Below the pieces are notes generated by a model. The model saw nothing but the letters and a program-made list of their open reading frames with translations, had not been told where the DNA came from and did no database searches. From Paenibacillus bovis (lineage in GTDB: Bacteria; Bacillota; Bacilli; Bacillales; Bacillaceae_C), in NCBI GenBank assembly GCA_007679095.1, contig VEFU01000006.1:59540-123539 (forward strand): a DNA stretch of 64,000 nucleotides, in the 5' to 3' direction. Positions 32,220 to 42,701 of the stretch are shown one piece after another. The number at the start of each line of letters is the position of its first letter. Position 1 is the first letter of the stretch. Position numbers and translations under genes: made by a program.

Positions 32220-32327
32220 CGAATATTTGTTCGCATTTTCGTTAATTTGATTATAATGCGAACGTAGGTTTGTGTCAACAGAGAATTCGAACTTATGTTT
32301 GTGTATTATTAACTAGTCTGATATAAT
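32220..32327. promoter_or_regulatory. Divergent SOS control region with three LexA boxes
   Basis: LexA boxes lie at 32220-32233 (CGAATATTTGTTCG), 32259-32272 (CGAACGTAGGTTTG) and 32288-32301 (CGAACTTATGTTTG). The yneA promoter on the minus strand is fully consensus, TTGACA (32273-32278), 17 bp, TATAAT (32250-32255), and box 2 fills its spacer. The lexA promoter is TTGTGT (32299-32304), 17 bp, TATAAT (32322-32327), with box 3 overlapping its -35. LexA therefore should repress both genes. Confidence 0.93.
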
Positions 32328-32366
32328 GTGTTTAAATGAATGTCATTCAAGGGAGAGTGAAATAGA

Positions 32367-32990
32367 TTGATTAAACTATCGAAAAGACAGCAAGATATTC
32401 TTGATTTTATAAAACAAGAAGTAAAATCAAAGGGATATCCACCTTCTGTCCGTGAAATCGGAGAAGCTGTTGGACTTGCTTCTAGTTCCACTGTTCACGG
32501 GCATTTGGCTAGGTTGGAAAGTAAAGGACTTATTCGAAGAGACCCAACAAAGCCGAGAGCAATTGAAATATTACAGCTGGAAGAAGACAATATCCCAAAA
32601 CAAAACACTGTGAATGTACCATTAGTCGGAAAAGTTACAGCTGGTTTACCTATATCTGCTATTGAAAATATTGAGGAATACTTCCCTCTTCCAGAACAGC
32701 TTGTACCTACGGATGAGCAAGTTTTTATGTTAGAAATCGTAGGTGAGAGTATGATTGAAGCTGGTATTCTAGATGGAGATTATGTCATTGTACGACAACA
32801 ACATACTGCCAATAATGGTGAAATTGTAGTTGCAATGACGGACGAGGATGAAGCAACTGTTAAGCGATTCTTTAAAGAAAAAGACTATTTCCGCCTACAA
32901 CCGGAAAATGCTAATATGGAACCGATTATTTTACGAGAAGTTTCTATACTGGGGAAAGTAATCGGACTTTATCGTAATGTAATTCATTAA
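32367..32990 (+). CDS. lexA: LexA (DinR) SOS repressor, TTG start
   Basis: A 207-residue repressor with an N-terminal winged helix ([33 protein letters not shown]) and the C-terminal self-cleavage domain: cleavage site VGKVTAGLP near residue 92, catalytic Ser in VGESMIEAG and Lys in EATVKRF. The start is TTG, preceded by AGGGAGAG. Autoregulated through LexA boxes upstream. Confidence 0.96.
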   Translation: MIKLSKRQQDILDFIKQEVKSKGYPPSVREIGEAVGLASSSTVHGHLARLESKGLIRRDPTKPRAIEILQLEEDNIPKQNTVNVPLVGKVTAGLPISAIENIEEYFPLPEQLVPTDEQVFMLEIVGESMIEAGILDGDYVIVRQQHTANNGEIVVAMTDEDEATVKRFFKEKDYFRLQPENANMEPIILREVSILGKVIGLYRNVIH

Positions 32991-33000
32991 TTCTAATAAT

Positions 33001-33039
33001 AGAGCCTTCATCATACTAGTCGGTACTTGATAAGGCTCT
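33001..33039. terminator. Shared terminator of lexA and spoIIP
   Basis: AGAGCCTT and AAGGCTCT arms with extra inner pairing (ATCA/TGAT), T-run on the plus strand, between convergent genes. Confidence 0.8.
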
Positions 33040-33045
33040 TTTTTA

Positions 33046-34140
33046 CTATTTACTTGTTTCTACCGCATCTCCCCAATAATACTCGCTAATTACATCTGCT
33101 AACGCGTCTACTGTACGATTCAACTCCTCAAGTGTATTATCGATTCCTCCTATTTCAATTACTAGTGAATTGCTAGATAGGTCTTGGTTATAGATACCAT
33201 TGTTCCCACCCTTTCTTGCTTTCTCTATAGCTCCTCTTGAGAGACCGGGGTATTTTTCTTGTAACATTTGATGAAGATTATCTGCAAATGCCAAGTTCTT
33301 ACTAAAGTTTTGGTGTCCTGTCCCAACTACAAACATTACTCTTGCAAATTTCTCCCCATCTATCGTTTTTGTTGTAACATTTTTCCTTGCTGAATCTCGA
33401 TGAAGGTCAAAAATTAAATCAATTTGTTTATTTTGTTTAGTTGCCTCTATTACTAGATTCCGGGAAACAGAGTAAGACTGTCCATAACTCATCCCTTTCT
33501 GAGCTAATTCCTTCTGTACACTTGATTTTTCCACAAGTGTCTTAATCCCTTTTTCCTCTAACTTTTTACCAAGTCTTTCTCCTAATATTGTAATATTTTT
33601 ATCCTTGTGTATTGCATGATTCGGTTTTTCTACCCCAGGTAGCATTGGTAAGAACGATTCGGTATCATGCGAATGATATATATAAACCTTATAATCTTTT
33701 GTTTCTTGTTTTTTATCATCTACTTTTTCATCATCATCCTTATTATCGATATCATCACCCCAAATATCTAAATCTTTTGGCGGTGGTGATTCGATTGGTA
33801 GATTTGTAAAATCTGTACCTTCACCAGCAATAAGGATTTTTGGTGTAGCTGCATCTAAACCAGGGATTTCGCTTATTAAATACGTTTTTAAATCTACTAA
33901 ATTAATATTAGTGAATAATCTCAATGCATTTTTACTTAATGAACTATCCATTTTATTTGGAATGATTGGTTCTAGGGATCGGTTTTCCATCGACATCATA
34001 TAAAGGAGAGAATCAGTCCTTGAGATATCATTACCTAAAAAAGAGAAAAAACTTATTCTCACACTGGAAACAGCGATGATAGCAACAAGGCAAAATATAC
34101 TTATGATTAATAGAGAAGATCGGGCAGCAATTTTTATCAT
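33046..34140 (-). CDS. Stage II sporulation protein P (SpoIIP) family amidase/endopeptidase
   Basis: A 364-residue membrane-anchored peptidoglycan hydrolase of the SpoIIP type. It has an N-terminal membrane segment, an extracellular linker rich in Asp and Lys, and the catalytic domain with VYIYHSHDTESFLP, IFDLHRDSARK and LVIEIGGIDNTLEE carrying the zinc-binding His and Glu residues. SpoIIP acts with SpoIID and SpoIIM to drive engulfment. The canonical spoIIP is next to gpr in B. subtilis, so this copy may be a paralogue. The second ATG is preferred because AAGGA lies 9 bp before it. Confidence 0.88.
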   Translation of the reverse strand: MIKIAARSSLLIISIFCLVAIIAVSSVRISFFSFLGNDISRTDSLLYMMSMENRSLEPIIPNKMDSSLSKNALRLFTNINLVDLKTYLISEIPGLDAATPKILIAGEGTDFTNLPIESPPPKDLDIWGDDIDNKDDDEKVDDKKQETKDYKVYIYHSHDTESFLPMLPGVEKPNHAIHKDKNITILGERLGKKLEEKGIKTLVEKSSVQKELAQKGMSYGQSYSVSRNLVIEATKQNKQIDLIFDLHRDSARKNVTTKTIDGEKFARVMFVVGTGHQNFSKNLAFADNLHQMLQEKYPGLSRGAIEKARKGGNNGIYNQDLSSNSLVIEIGGIDNTLEELNRTVDALADVISEYYWGDAVETSK

Positions 34141-34249
34141 CGTCTTCATTCCTTACATTAATTGTGATTTATACTTATTTATATGAACAAATTAATAGAC
34201 TATGATTAAAAATTGATAAAGGAGTATAAAGAGGAATATATTGAACAAA

Positions 34250-34288
34250 AAAACACCCTTGTGAATATCGAAAGTCACAAGAGTGTTT
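34250..34288 (-). terminator. Terminator of ppc
   Basis: AAACACCCTTGTGA pairs with TCACAAGAGTGTTT (one mismatch); T-rich exit TTTTTTTGTTC on the minus strand, 11 bp after the ppc stop. Confidence 0.85.
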
Positions 34289-34298
34289 TTTATTTACA

Positions 34299-37046
34299 TC
34301 AACCAGTATTTACAAGACCAGCGGCTACGCCATTAATTGTAAGTAATACTTCCGTGACGAGATCTTCCGATGGCTGATCAGTTTCACGAAGTTTCTTAAT
34401 TAAATCTACTTGTAAGAAATTCAAAGGATCTACATAAGGATTCCTTCTATAAACAGATTCTTGGATATTCGGAGTGTGATCAAGCAATTCTGAATTTCCA
34501 GTAATCTTTAATAACATATTTCGAGTACGATTATATTCGTCCGAAATGGTATTGAATATTCTTTGAGCTATATTTTGATCTTCAACTAATGTTAAATATT
34601 CCTTAGCTGTCGCAATGTCTGCCTTCATTAATGCCATTTGCAGGTTATTAATAGTGGATCGGAAGAATGGCCATTTTTTATACATCGCTTGTAGCAATTC
34701 TAAATTGGATGGATCCTGATTAATAAAGGATTCGATTCCTGTTCCAGCAGCAAACCATGCAGGCACCATTTGTCTAGATTGCGTCCATGCAAACACCCAT
34801 GGAATTGCGCGCAAATCCTCAAAACGTTGACTATTTTTCCTACTCATTGGTCTAGACCCAATATTTAACGCACCAATTTCATTCAAAGGAGTTGCTTGGT
34901 TAAAATACGTTAAGAAATCTTGATCCTCAAAAACGAGGGACTGATATTTTCTTAATGCATACTTGGAGATTTCCTCCATTGCATCTTCCCATTCTTTTTC
35001 ACGTAAATTTACTAGCTCGGAGGATCTAGAGCGTGCACATGCCTCTAATAAAGCAGATGCAGCCTGTTCTAAATTACGATAAGCAATATCTTCTAGTAAA
35101 TAACGGGAAGATAAAACCTCTCCTTGCTCTGTAATCTTCACACCATCGCCCAATGTTTCTACTGGTTGGGAAAGAATACTTGTATTTAAGGAACCACCAC
35201 CACGACCAAGTGATCCACCACGACCATGGAAAAATTTCAATCTAATATTATGTTCACGTGCCATGTTATGGATTTCTTGTTGTGCTTTAAATAGTTTCCA
35301 GTTAGCTGTTAGTGTACCACCGTCTTTACTTCCATCAGAATATCCAAGCATAATCTCTTGATGGTTTCCTCGTTTTTCAAGGTGGTTTCGATAAGCTTTC
35401 ATTTCAAAAAGCTGTTTCATAATCTTTGGTCCAGCAATTAAATCATCAATCGTTTCTAGTAATGGAGCAATATGAAGATCACTTTCCACTGTTCCATCGG
35501 CATGAAGACGGTAAATTCCAGCTTCTTTAGCAAGTACTAGAACTTCTAATAAATCACTTGGTGCCTGAGTCATACTTATTAAATAAACTTCAATGGATCG
35601 CTTACCAAATTCTTTATGTGCATTTCTTATCATTTTAAATACTTTAATAACTTCTTCTGTTTCTTTTGTGTACCCGCCCTCAAATAATAACAATGGTCGA
35701 GGGTCTGTTAACACATTTTGTAGAGTTGCTTGTTTTTCAGCTTCGGACATAGCAGAATAATTATCCGCAATTCCAACAGCTCTCAACATTTCATTTACTG
35801 CAGCCTCATGCTCTCCGCTATGATTTCGTATATCTAATGTTGCTAAATGAAAACCAAACAATTCTACTTGTCTAATTAATCTACGGATTGCTTTTAACCT
35901 ATGATTAAGTGGCTGATGCATTTCTGCGCTATTTTTTACTTGTAATAAATCATTTAGAAATTCTTCAGCGGTACGATAGCCAACATTTGATTTTCCTACT
36001 TCACGAATACGTTTAATGATAATCGCAAATTTTCGACGGTATATTTCCGAATCAATTTGCCATCTTTCTTCTTCCTGTAAGTAGTTTTGTTCTTCTTTCA
36101 CAACAGATTCAATTAGTTCCTTGCTAACTTCAACTCGATTTGTTGACTGACTGAATCGCTTCATTAATTCAACTAGTGACTCATCGTATTTCTTAAGGAC
36201 AAGTTCACGTTGTAAATTCAAAGTAGTCCAAGTGATATCAGTAGTTACATTAGGATTTCCATCCCTGTCTCCACCGATCCAAGAACCAAAATGCAAGAAA
36301 TTCGGTACTTCAAATTTATGATCTGTGAAAGTTTCATTTAATTGCAATTCTAATTCTTCATGTACGGAAGGTATAATGTCAAACAATGTTTCATCAAAAT
36401 AGTACAAACCATTTCTAACTTCATCGAGTACTTTCGGTTTGCGATGTCTTAATTCATCTGTTTGCCATAAAGCCGTTACTTCATTGAATAAGCTATCTTC
36501 TAAGTTGATACGGTCTTTTTTGGTGAGGTTATTGCTATCAAGTTGAATTAAAATATTGGAAATTCTTTTTTGAATTTCTAAAACAGATCTTTTTGTTGCT
36601 TCTGTAGGATGTGCAGTAATAATTAGTTCGATAGATAAGTCATTTAATACTTCCTCTAGAGCATCTTTGGAAAGATCATACTCCTTCACTCTCGAAACAG
36701 CATCTTCTAATGAATATTTTTGGTAGCTATTTTCTTCGAGTAAGTATTGCTTTCTCCTACGTATTCTATGATTTTGTTCTGCAATATTAATCAAGTGAAA
36801 ATAAATTGAAAAAGCACGAATAACATATTGACGCATAGGTGGTTCTAATGAACTTATTTCATTCTTTAGTTCGTTATATGTCTCTTGGTTATATTCTTTT
36901 CTTAAAGTTTTTGTTAGCTCACGAATTGTTTCAACTTTATTGAAAAGCTCCATCCCACCATGATGAATGAGAATCTCTCCAAGAATATTTCCTAGCTTTT
37001 TCACATCACTTCTTAACTTAGCGTTGTTGTCGATTGTTTCAATCAT
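34299..37046 (-). CDS. ppc: Phosphoenolpyruvate carboxylase
   Basis: Anaplerotic enzyme that forms oxaloacetate from PEP and bicarbonate, feeding aspartate and the TCA cycle. It has 915 residues with the catalytic His in IITAHPTEATKRS near residue 155, FGSWIGGDRDGNP, GYSDGSKDGG, and the glycine loop HGRGGSLGRGGG. B. subtilis lacks ppc and uses pyruvate carboxylase, so this is a difference from that species. Monocistronic. Confidence 0.96.
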   Translation of the reverse strand: MIETIDNNAKLRSDVKKLGNILGEILIHHGGMELFNKVETIRELTKTLRKEYNQETYNELKNEISSLEPPMRQYVIRAFSIYFHLINIAEQNHRIRRRKQYLLEENSYQKYSLEDAVSRVKEYDLSKDALEEVLNDLSIELIITAHPTEATKRSVLEIQKRISNILIQLDSNNLTKKDRINLEDSLFNEVTALWQTDELRHRKPKVLDEVRNGLYYFDETLFDIIPSVHEELELQLNETFTDHKFEVPNFLHFGSWIGGDRDGNPNVTTDITWTTLNLQRELVLKKYDESLVELMKRFSQSTNRVEVSKELIESVVKEEQNYLQEEERWQIDSEIYRRKFAIIIKRIREVGKSNVGYRTAEEFLNDLLQVKNSAEMHQPLNHRLKAIRRLIRQVELFGFHLATLDIRNHSGEHEAAVNEMLRAVGIADNYSAMSEAEKQATLQNVLTDPRPLLLFEGGYTKETEEVIKVFKMIRNAHKEFGKRSIEVYLISMTQAPSDLLEVLVLAKEAGIYRLHADGTVESDLHIAPLLETIDDLIAGPKIMKQLFEMKAYRNHLEKRGNHQEIMLGYSDGSKDGGTLTANWKLFKAQQEIHNMAREHNIRLKFFHGRGGSLGRGGGSLNTSILSQPVETLGDGVKITEQGEVLSSRYLLEDIAYRNLEQAASALLEACARSRSSELVNLREKEWEDAMEEISKYALRKYQSLVFEDQDFLTYFNQATPLNEIGALNIGSRPMSRKNSQRFEDLRAIPWVFAWTQSRQMVPAWFAAGTGIESFINQDPSNLELLQAMYKKWPFFRSTINNLQMALMKADIATAKEYLTLVEDQNIAQRIFNTISDEYNRTRNMLLKITGNSELLDHTPNIQESVYRRNPYVDPLNFLQVDLIKKLRETDQPSEDLVTEVLLTINGVAAGLVNTG

Positions 37047-37167
37047 AAATCATCCTCCTATTCCCAATGATGCGTATCTTTATCTACTAAATTTTCAATA
37101 TAAACAGCAGCCATATGAGGAAAATTTTAAAGCGCTATTTACTAATTCATGCAGCAATTATCATATA

Positions 37168-37215
37168 TTAGCAGGGACAGTTTACCTCTCAAAGAGTATA
37201 AACTGTCCCTGCTAA
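37168..37215. repeat. Perfect 17-bp inverted repeat upstream of ppc
   Basis: TTAGCAGGGACAGTTTA and its exact complement are separated by 14 nt. It lies in the 410-bp gap between glnA and ppc, about 120 bp before the ppc start, and has no T-run long enough for a good terminator. It could be a REP-type repeat or an operator. The rest of the gap holds the glnA terminator and otherwise nothing I can identify. Confidence 0.7.
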
Positions 37216-37380
37216 AAAGAATTATGTACCACTTGAAAGTACAGTTAATTTTATCACAACTATTTTCCTTGTTCAATAAATATACGAATATTGTAATAAA
37301 ATATCGAATTAATTCGGAATAATTGGAAATGTCCTTAATATATTGTTTCTTAGATAATGAGGCTGAATATTTTAAAAGAA

Positions 37381-37420
37381 AGCCAAACTAACTTGAAAAA
37401 ATTCAAGAAATAGTTTGGCT
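37381..37420 (-). terminator. Terminator of glnA
   Basis: AGCCAAACTA / TAGTTTGGCT with an inner CTTGAA/TTCAAG stem, followed on the minus strand by TTCTTTTAAA. Confidence 0.7.
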
Positions 37421-37456
37421 AGTGGTTCAAATACAATCTTATCTAATACTCAACAA

Positions 37457-38791
37457 TTAATATTGTTTTAAATACTGCTCTCTTTCCCAAGGATGGACTT
37501 GAGTACGGAACATATCCCATTCAATTTCTTTCGCTTCCACAAAGTTTTCAAAAATGTGATGTCCTAGCCCCGCTTTAATTACTTCATCTTCTTTTAGAGC
37601 CATAACTGCTTCGTGTAAATTAGACGGTAAATCGTGAACCCCTTCCACCATTCTTTCATGTTTGTTCATTGTATAAATATTACGATCGACTGGATGTGGA
37701 GGTGTTAATTTATCTTCAATCCCACTTAAGCCTGCTTTTAAAAGCACAGCCATTGCTAAATACGGATTTGCTGTTGGATCAACACTTCTCACTTCAATCC
37801 GTGTACTCATCCCGCGTGAAGAAGGAATCCTAATTAAAGGACTTCTATTTTGTGCAGACCATGCAATGTAACAAGGTGCCTCATAGCCAGGTACTAATCT
37901 CTTATAAGAGTTAATTGTAGGATTAGTAACAGCAGTAAATCCTGGTGCATGCTTTAGTATTCCTGCTAAGAATTGAAAAGCAGTTTCACTCATTTGTAAT
38001 TTTCCGTTTTCATCATAAAAAGCATTTTCATCGTCTTTAAATAAGGACATATTAAAGTGCATACCAGACCCAGCAACTCCAAATAAAGGCTTGGGCATGA
38101 ATGTTGCGTGTAGTCCGTGTTTACGTGCTATTGTTTTTACCACTAATTTAAATGTTTGAATCTGGTCGCATGCTGCAATTGCATCAGCGTATTTGAAATC
38201 AATCTCATGTTGCCCAGGTGCCTCTTCATGATGAGAAGCCTCGATTTCAAAGCCCATTTCCTCTAACTCTAGTACTATATCACGACGACAATTTTCCCCT
38301 AGATCAGTTGGAGCGAGATCAAAATATCCACCATGATCATTTAATTCTAATGTCGGGTCACCATTTTCATCTAGTTTAAATAAAAAGAATTCAGGTTCTG
38401 GTCCAAGATTAAAGCTAGAAAAACCATACCCTTCCATCTCTTTTAAGATTCTTTTTAAATTACTGCGTGGGTCTCCTGCAAATGGTTTTAAATCCGAGTT
38501 GTATACATCACAAATTAATCTTGCTACTTTCCCCTTTTCAGCAGTCCACGGAAATACTACCCATGTATCCAAATCAGGATACAAATACATATCAGATTCT
38601 TCAATCCGAACAAACCCTTCAATAGATGAACCATCAAACATCATTTTATTGTCTAATGCTTTTTCTAATTGGCTTATTGGGATCTCTACATTCTTGACAG
38701 TGCCTAAGATATCGGTAAATTGCAACCGAATAAATTTAACATTTTGTTCTTCTGCTAATTGCTTGATGCGGTCTTTCGTTAACTTACCCAT
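37457..38791 (-). CDS. glnA: Glutamine synthetase, type I (GlnA)
   Basis: ATP-dependent glutamine synthesis from glutamate and ammonia. It has 444 residues, the length of Bacillus GSI-alpha. Visible motifs: [39 protein letters not shown] (ammonium/ATP site region), NRSPLIRIP and [16 protein letters not shown]. No adenylylation-site insertion is present. The repressor gene glnR, which normally precedes glnA, is not in the 149 bp before it. Confidence 0.97.
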   Translation of the reverse strand: MGKLTKDRIKQLAEEQNVKFIRLQFTDILGTVKNVEIPISQLEKALDNKMMFDGSSIEGFVRIEESDMYLYPDLDTWVVFPWTAEKGKVARLICDVYNSDLKPFAGDPRSNLKRILKEMEGYGFSSFNLGPEPEFFLFKLDENGDPTLELNDHGGYFDLAPTDLGENCRRDIVLELEEMGFEIEASHHEEAPGQHEIDFKYADAIAACDQIQTFKLVVKTIARKHGLHATFMPKPLFGVAGSGMHFNMSLFKDDENAFYDENGKLQMSETAFQFLAGILKHAPGFTAVTNPTINSYKRLVPGYEAPCYIAWSAQNRSPLIRIPSSRGMSTRIEVRSVDPTANPYLAMAVLLKAGLSGIEDKLTPPHPVDRNIYTMNKHERMVEGVHDLPSNLHEAVMALKEDEVIKAGLGHHIFENFVEAKEIEWDMFRTQVHPWEREQYLKQY

Positions 38792-38940
38792 TTTTTCTAA
38801 AGTCCCCCTAGTTAATTAAGTTACATCACTTCAACTTGGACTTTTATCATTTGCATTTGAAGAATGTACTTTAAGATTTTACAAAAAAATCATGAAAAAA
38901 TACAGAAAAATTTTTCACATACATAAAATATATACACGAA

Positions 38941-40209
38941 TTATATAGTAATTAAACCTTTTTCAATTAATCTATCCAATGCAGTTACAATTGCAATCTT
39001 TACATGAGCAAAAGTTAAACCTCCTTGAACATAAGCAGTATACGGGGGTCTGATTGGTCCATCAGCAGATAGTTCAATACTTGCCCCTTGAATAAATGCT
39101 CCTGCTGCCATGATAACATCATCTTCATAACCAGGCATATAACTTGGATATGGTGTTACATATGAATCTACTGGGGAAGCAAATTGGATTGCTTGACAAA
39201 ATTCTATCATCATATCAGCGTTATCAAATTGGACAGATTGAATTAAATCTGTTCTCTTATCATCCCACTTAGGTGAAGTATTTAATCCCACTTTTTCTAA
39301 TAGAGCTGAAGTAAATACTGCTCCCTTTAAAGCTTGTCCTGTCACATGAGGTGCTAGGAAAAAACCTTGGTACATTTCTAATAAGCTATATAAGGAGGCT
39401 CCAGCTTCATTTCCAATTCCTGGAGAAGTCATACGATAAGAGCAGGCATCTACTAATTCTTGTTTCCCTACAATATAACCTCCAGATTTCACGATTCCTC
39501 CACCAGGATTTTTAATGAGGGAGCCAGCCATTAGGTCCGCTCCCACATGACATGGCTCAAGCTCTTCAACAAACTCCCCATAGCAATTGTCCACGAAAAC
39601 TATCACATTTGGATTAATTTCTTTTACAAAATCAATCATGTCCTCTATTTCTGAAATAGTGAACGATGGTCTTGTAGCATAGCCTTTTGAACGTTGTATC
39701 CCGATTACTTTTGTATTTTCTTTTATCGCTGCTTGAACTGCTGCAAAATCAATACTACCGTTTTCCTGTAAATCTACACAATTATAATCAATGCCAAACT
39801 CTTTTAATGATCCATTATTCGTTCCTCGAATCCCTACTACTTCTTCGAGTGTATCATACGGTTTACCGGTAATATATAATAGTTCATCTCCAGGGCGTAA
39901 TACCCCAAATAATGCAATCGAAATAGCATGAGTTCCAGAAATAATTTGTGATCTAACTAAACCAGCTTCTGCTCCAAACACATCTGCATATATTTTTTCT
40001 AATGTATCTCTACCTATATCTCCATATCCATATCCTGTAGAAGGAGTAAAATATGTATCATTTACACGATGTGTTTGAAAACTTTTTAATACTCTGTATT
40101 GATTTACTTCAATCATTTTATCTATATTTCGATGAATAGTAGAAATTTGACTTTCAACTTCTTCTAACAAAGGTTGTAATTTATGATTATATTGAAATAA
40201 TTGCTCCAC
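38941..40209 (-). CDS. ynbB: YnbB-like PLP enzyme (methionine gamma-lyase/aluminium-resistance family)
   Basis: A 422-residue fold-type I PLP-dependent enzyme of the Met_gamma_lyase (PF06838) family. The PLP lysine is in MAGSLIKNPGGG; VFVDNCYGEFVEELEP carries the conserved Asp, and SGTHAISIALFG the phosphate-binding region. The reaction in Bacillus is not settled. It is 16 bp after hflX in the same direction and precedes glnA, as ynbB does in B. subtilis (where glnR lies between). Confidence 0.9.
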   Translation of the reverse strand: MEQLFQYNHKLQPLLEEVESQISTIHRNIDKMIEVNQYRVLKSFQTHRVNDTYFTPSTGYGYGDIGRDTLEKIYADVFGAEAGLVRSQIISGTHAISIALFGVLRPGDELLYITGKPYDTLEEVVGIRGTNNGSLKEFGIDYNCVDLQENGSIDFAAVQAAIKENTKVIGIQRSKGYATRPSFTISEIEDMIDFVKEINPNVIVFVDNCYGEFVEELEPCHVGADLMAGSLIKNPGGGIVKSGGYIVGKQELVDACSYRMTSPGIGNEAGASLYSLLEMYQGFFLAPHVTGQALKGAVFTSALLEKVGLNTSPKWDDKRTDLIQSVQFDNADMMIEFCQAIQFASPVDSYVTPYPSYMPGYEDDVIMAAGAFIQGASIELSADGPIRPPYTAYVQGGLTFAHVKIAIVTALDRLIEKGLITI

Positions 40210-40225
40210 TTCTGTCTAAACTCCT

Positions 40226-41476
40226 TTAAACTCCATATAACCCCAATGATCCTGTAACAGGATGGGTTGCTTTTACATATCCTTTACATTTATAAGATTG
40301 ATTTTCCTCTACAAAAACTAATTCTCGCATAATTGTGTCATTTTTTAGAACGGATAATAACCTACCTTCATCAGCAGGTATTTCAACATGATAAAATTTC
40401 ATATTTTGGATAGCTATTTCTTCTATTTTTCCCATTAACTGAGATCGGTCATTATCATTTAATGCACTCATGATAATTCTATTTACCGAACTAGGTACAA
40501 AGTCTGAGTGTTTTTCATCTGCTTTATTGTACACCGTTAATTGTGGTATATGGTTCATTTCTAACTCTGCTAATAAATCATGTACTGTTCTTTCATGGTT
40601 TTCGTAATCTGGATTTGAGCTATCCACTACATGTAATAATAAATCCGCATCACGAACTTCTTCTAGCGTGGAGCGAAATGCAGCAATAAGTGCAGTAGGA
40701 AGCTCTTGAATAAAACCAACTGTATCTGTAATAATTGCTGAATAACCACTTGGTAATACTATTTTTCTTGTCATTGGATCCAGGGTTGCAAACAACTGAT
40801 TTTCTTCATATGATTCCGCTATAGATAGTCGATTAAATAAAGTTGATTTGCCCGCATTTGTATATCCAACTATTGCAATTTGAAACGTATTATTTCGTTT
40901 TCTCCTTTCTCGATAACGCTCTCGATGTTCCACAATGACTTGTAGCTGCTTTTTTATCTCATCTATTCTACGTCTTATATGCCTTCGATCTGATTCGAGT
41001 TTTGATTCACCAGGACCACGAGTACCAATCCCAGCCCCAAGACGAGACAAAGCAATACCTTGACCAGCAAGACGTGGGAGTAAATATTGTAACTGAGCTA
41101 GCTCTACTTGGAGTTTACCTTCCTTCGATTTAGCTCGTTGCGCAAAAATATCCAAAATCAATTGCGTACGATCAAGTACCCGCCCTGGCAATACCTCTTG
41201 TAAATTACGAAGCTGGCTTGGTGTTAATTCATCGTTAATGATAATGAGATCTGGCTCAAGTTCTTCGGATAATACACGTAGTTCTTCTAATTTCCCTTTA
41301 CCAATATATGTTGCAGGGTGTAGCTTTTCTTGTTTTTGAGTTAATACACTAATTACCTCACCTTGTGCAGTCGATACTAATGATTTTAATTCTGATATAG
41401 AGTATTGAAAATGCTCATCAGTAACATCTAATTGGCATCCTACAAGAATTGCTGTTTCTTTTCCTTTATCCTGCAA
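40226..41476 (-). CDS. hflX: GTPase HflX (YnbA)
   Basis: A 416-residue ribosome-binding GTPase implicated in rescue of stalled or hibernating ribosomes. The N-terminal HflX domain ([39 protein letters not shown]) is followed by the G domain with [19 protein letters not shown] and YNKAD. Located between spoVK and ynbB as in B. subtilis. Confidence 0.95.
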   Translation of the reverse strand: MQDKGKETAILVGCQLDVTDEHFQYSISELKSLVSTAQGEVISVLTQKQEKLHPATYIGKGKLEELRVLSEELEPDLIIINDELTPSQLRNLQEVLPGRVLDRTQLILDIFAQRAKSKEGKLQVELAQLQYLLPRLAGQGIALSRLGAGIGTRGPGESKLESDRRHIRRRIDEIKKQLQVIVEHRERYRERRKRNNTFQIAIVGYTNAGKSTLFNRLSIAESYEENQLFATLDPMTRKIVLPSGYSAIITDTVGFIQELPTALIAAFRSTLEEVRDADLLLHVVDSSNPDYENHERTVHDLLAELEMNHIPQLTVYNKADEKHSDFVPSSVNRIIMSALNDNDRSQLMGKIEEIAIQNMKFYHVEIPADEGRLLSVLKNDTIMRELVFVEENQSYKCKGYVKATHPVTGSLGLYGV

Positions 41477-41563
41477 ATAGTTTCCCTTCCTTCAATTCCA
41501 TTTATTTCCCATCATAACAGAAAAACTTTAATAATAAAAATGTTACTCCGTAAAGACACATAT

Positions 41564-41601
41564 AAAAGACTGTGTAGTAAATTTATACCACACAGTCTTT
41601 T
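41564..41601 (-). terminator. Terminator of spoVK
   Basis: AAAAGACTGTG / CACAGTCTTTT with additional AT pairing, following the spoVK stop by about 20 bp and separating it from hflX. Confidence 0.8.
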
Positions 41602-41621
41602 ATTATGAGTTCAAGTTAGTT

Positions 41622-42560
41622 TTATTCCGTAAATACAAAGTCCTCGCTAATTAATGAAGTTAGAACATTTCGTTCTAAATTGTTTACTGTTAAAAGTCGC
41701 ATTGCTTGGGCTCTAATTGCCTTTTCGATTATATTTCTTACATATCTACCATTTGAAAATGTGTCCCGATTTTTCCCTTTTACATATAAAAGATGATCTT
41801 TTAATTTAGACTCAGCTTCTGGAGTCAACGTATATTCTTTATCTTTTAACATTCTTTTACCTATTTCCATTAATTCATTTACCGAGTAATCTGGAAAATC
41901 AAAAACTAGAGGAAAACGGGATTGTAAGCCGGGGTTTAAGCTCAAGAAAAAATCCATCTCACGTGAATATCCTGCTAATATTAAGATAAATTCATTCTGT
42001 TTGTCTTCCATATGTTTTACAAGTGTATCTATTGCTTCTTTCCCGAAGTCCTTCTCCCCACCACGTCCAAGGGAGTACGCTTCATCTACAAACAGAATTC
42101 CTCCAGCTGCTTTCTTTATCAGATCTCTTGTCTTTTGAGCAGTATGACCTATATATTCACCAACAAGATCGGCTCTTTCCGCTTCAATTAAGTGGCCTTT
42201 TGGTAATACATCCATTTTATGAAATAACTTTCCTATTAATCGAGCAACTGACGTCTTTCCAGTCCCTGGGTTCCCTTTAAACATCATATGGAGGACTTGT
42301 TGCCCTGGTTTCAATCCGTTTGCTTCTCTCTTTTTATTTATATAAATCCATGCATAAATTTCTTTCATCATTTTTTTAATTTGGTCCATTCCAACTAGTG
42401 CATTCATTTCTGCTTCAATTTCTTTTAAAATTGCATGTTGTTCATGCAATAAAGATTTAGATGGCATTTCAATTGTTGATTGCTTAACTTTCTCACGTTT
42501 ATCTGCATTCAACATGATACTAATTTGGCCATTATTTTTCATTCTAATTGGCTCACTCAT
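41622..42560 (-). CDS. spoVK: Stage V sporulation protein K (SpoVK), AAA ATPase
   Basis: A 312-residue CbbX-like AAA ATPase needed for spore maturation in the mother cell. Walker A KGNPGTGKTSVARL is followed by Walker B GGILFVDEAYSLGRG and arginine-finger region NPGLQSRFPLVFDFPDY. The ATG at 42560 follows GGTGGTGA; the longer frame begins with two GTG codons inside this ribosome site. First gene of the spoVK-hflX-ynbB segment. Confidence 0.93.
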   Translation of the reverse strand: MSEPIRMKNNGQISIMLNADKREKVKQSTIEMPSKSLLHEQHAILKEIEAEMNALVGMDQIKKMMKEIYAWIYINKKREANGLKPGQQVLHMMFKGNPGTGKTSVARLIGKLFHKMDVLPKGHLIEAERADLVGEYIGHTAQKTRDLIKKAAGGILFVDEAYSLGRGGEKDFGKEAIDTLVKHMEDKQNEFILILAGYSREMDFFLSLNPGLQSRFPLVFDFPDYSVNELMEIGKRMLKDKEYTLTPEAESKLKDHLLYVKGKNRDTFSNGRYVRNIIEKAIRAQAMRLLTVNNLERNVLTSLISEDFVFTE

Positions 42561-42701
42561 CCCAATCACCACCTTAACTTAGAAACAGTATACGCCCAGA
42601 TAAAGGGATTGGTTCCGTGCGCTTACCTAACATTAAAGAACCAAGTATTATCTTCCATTATATTCATGAAAATCAATACTCATTACTTCTAAGATTATAA
42701 G

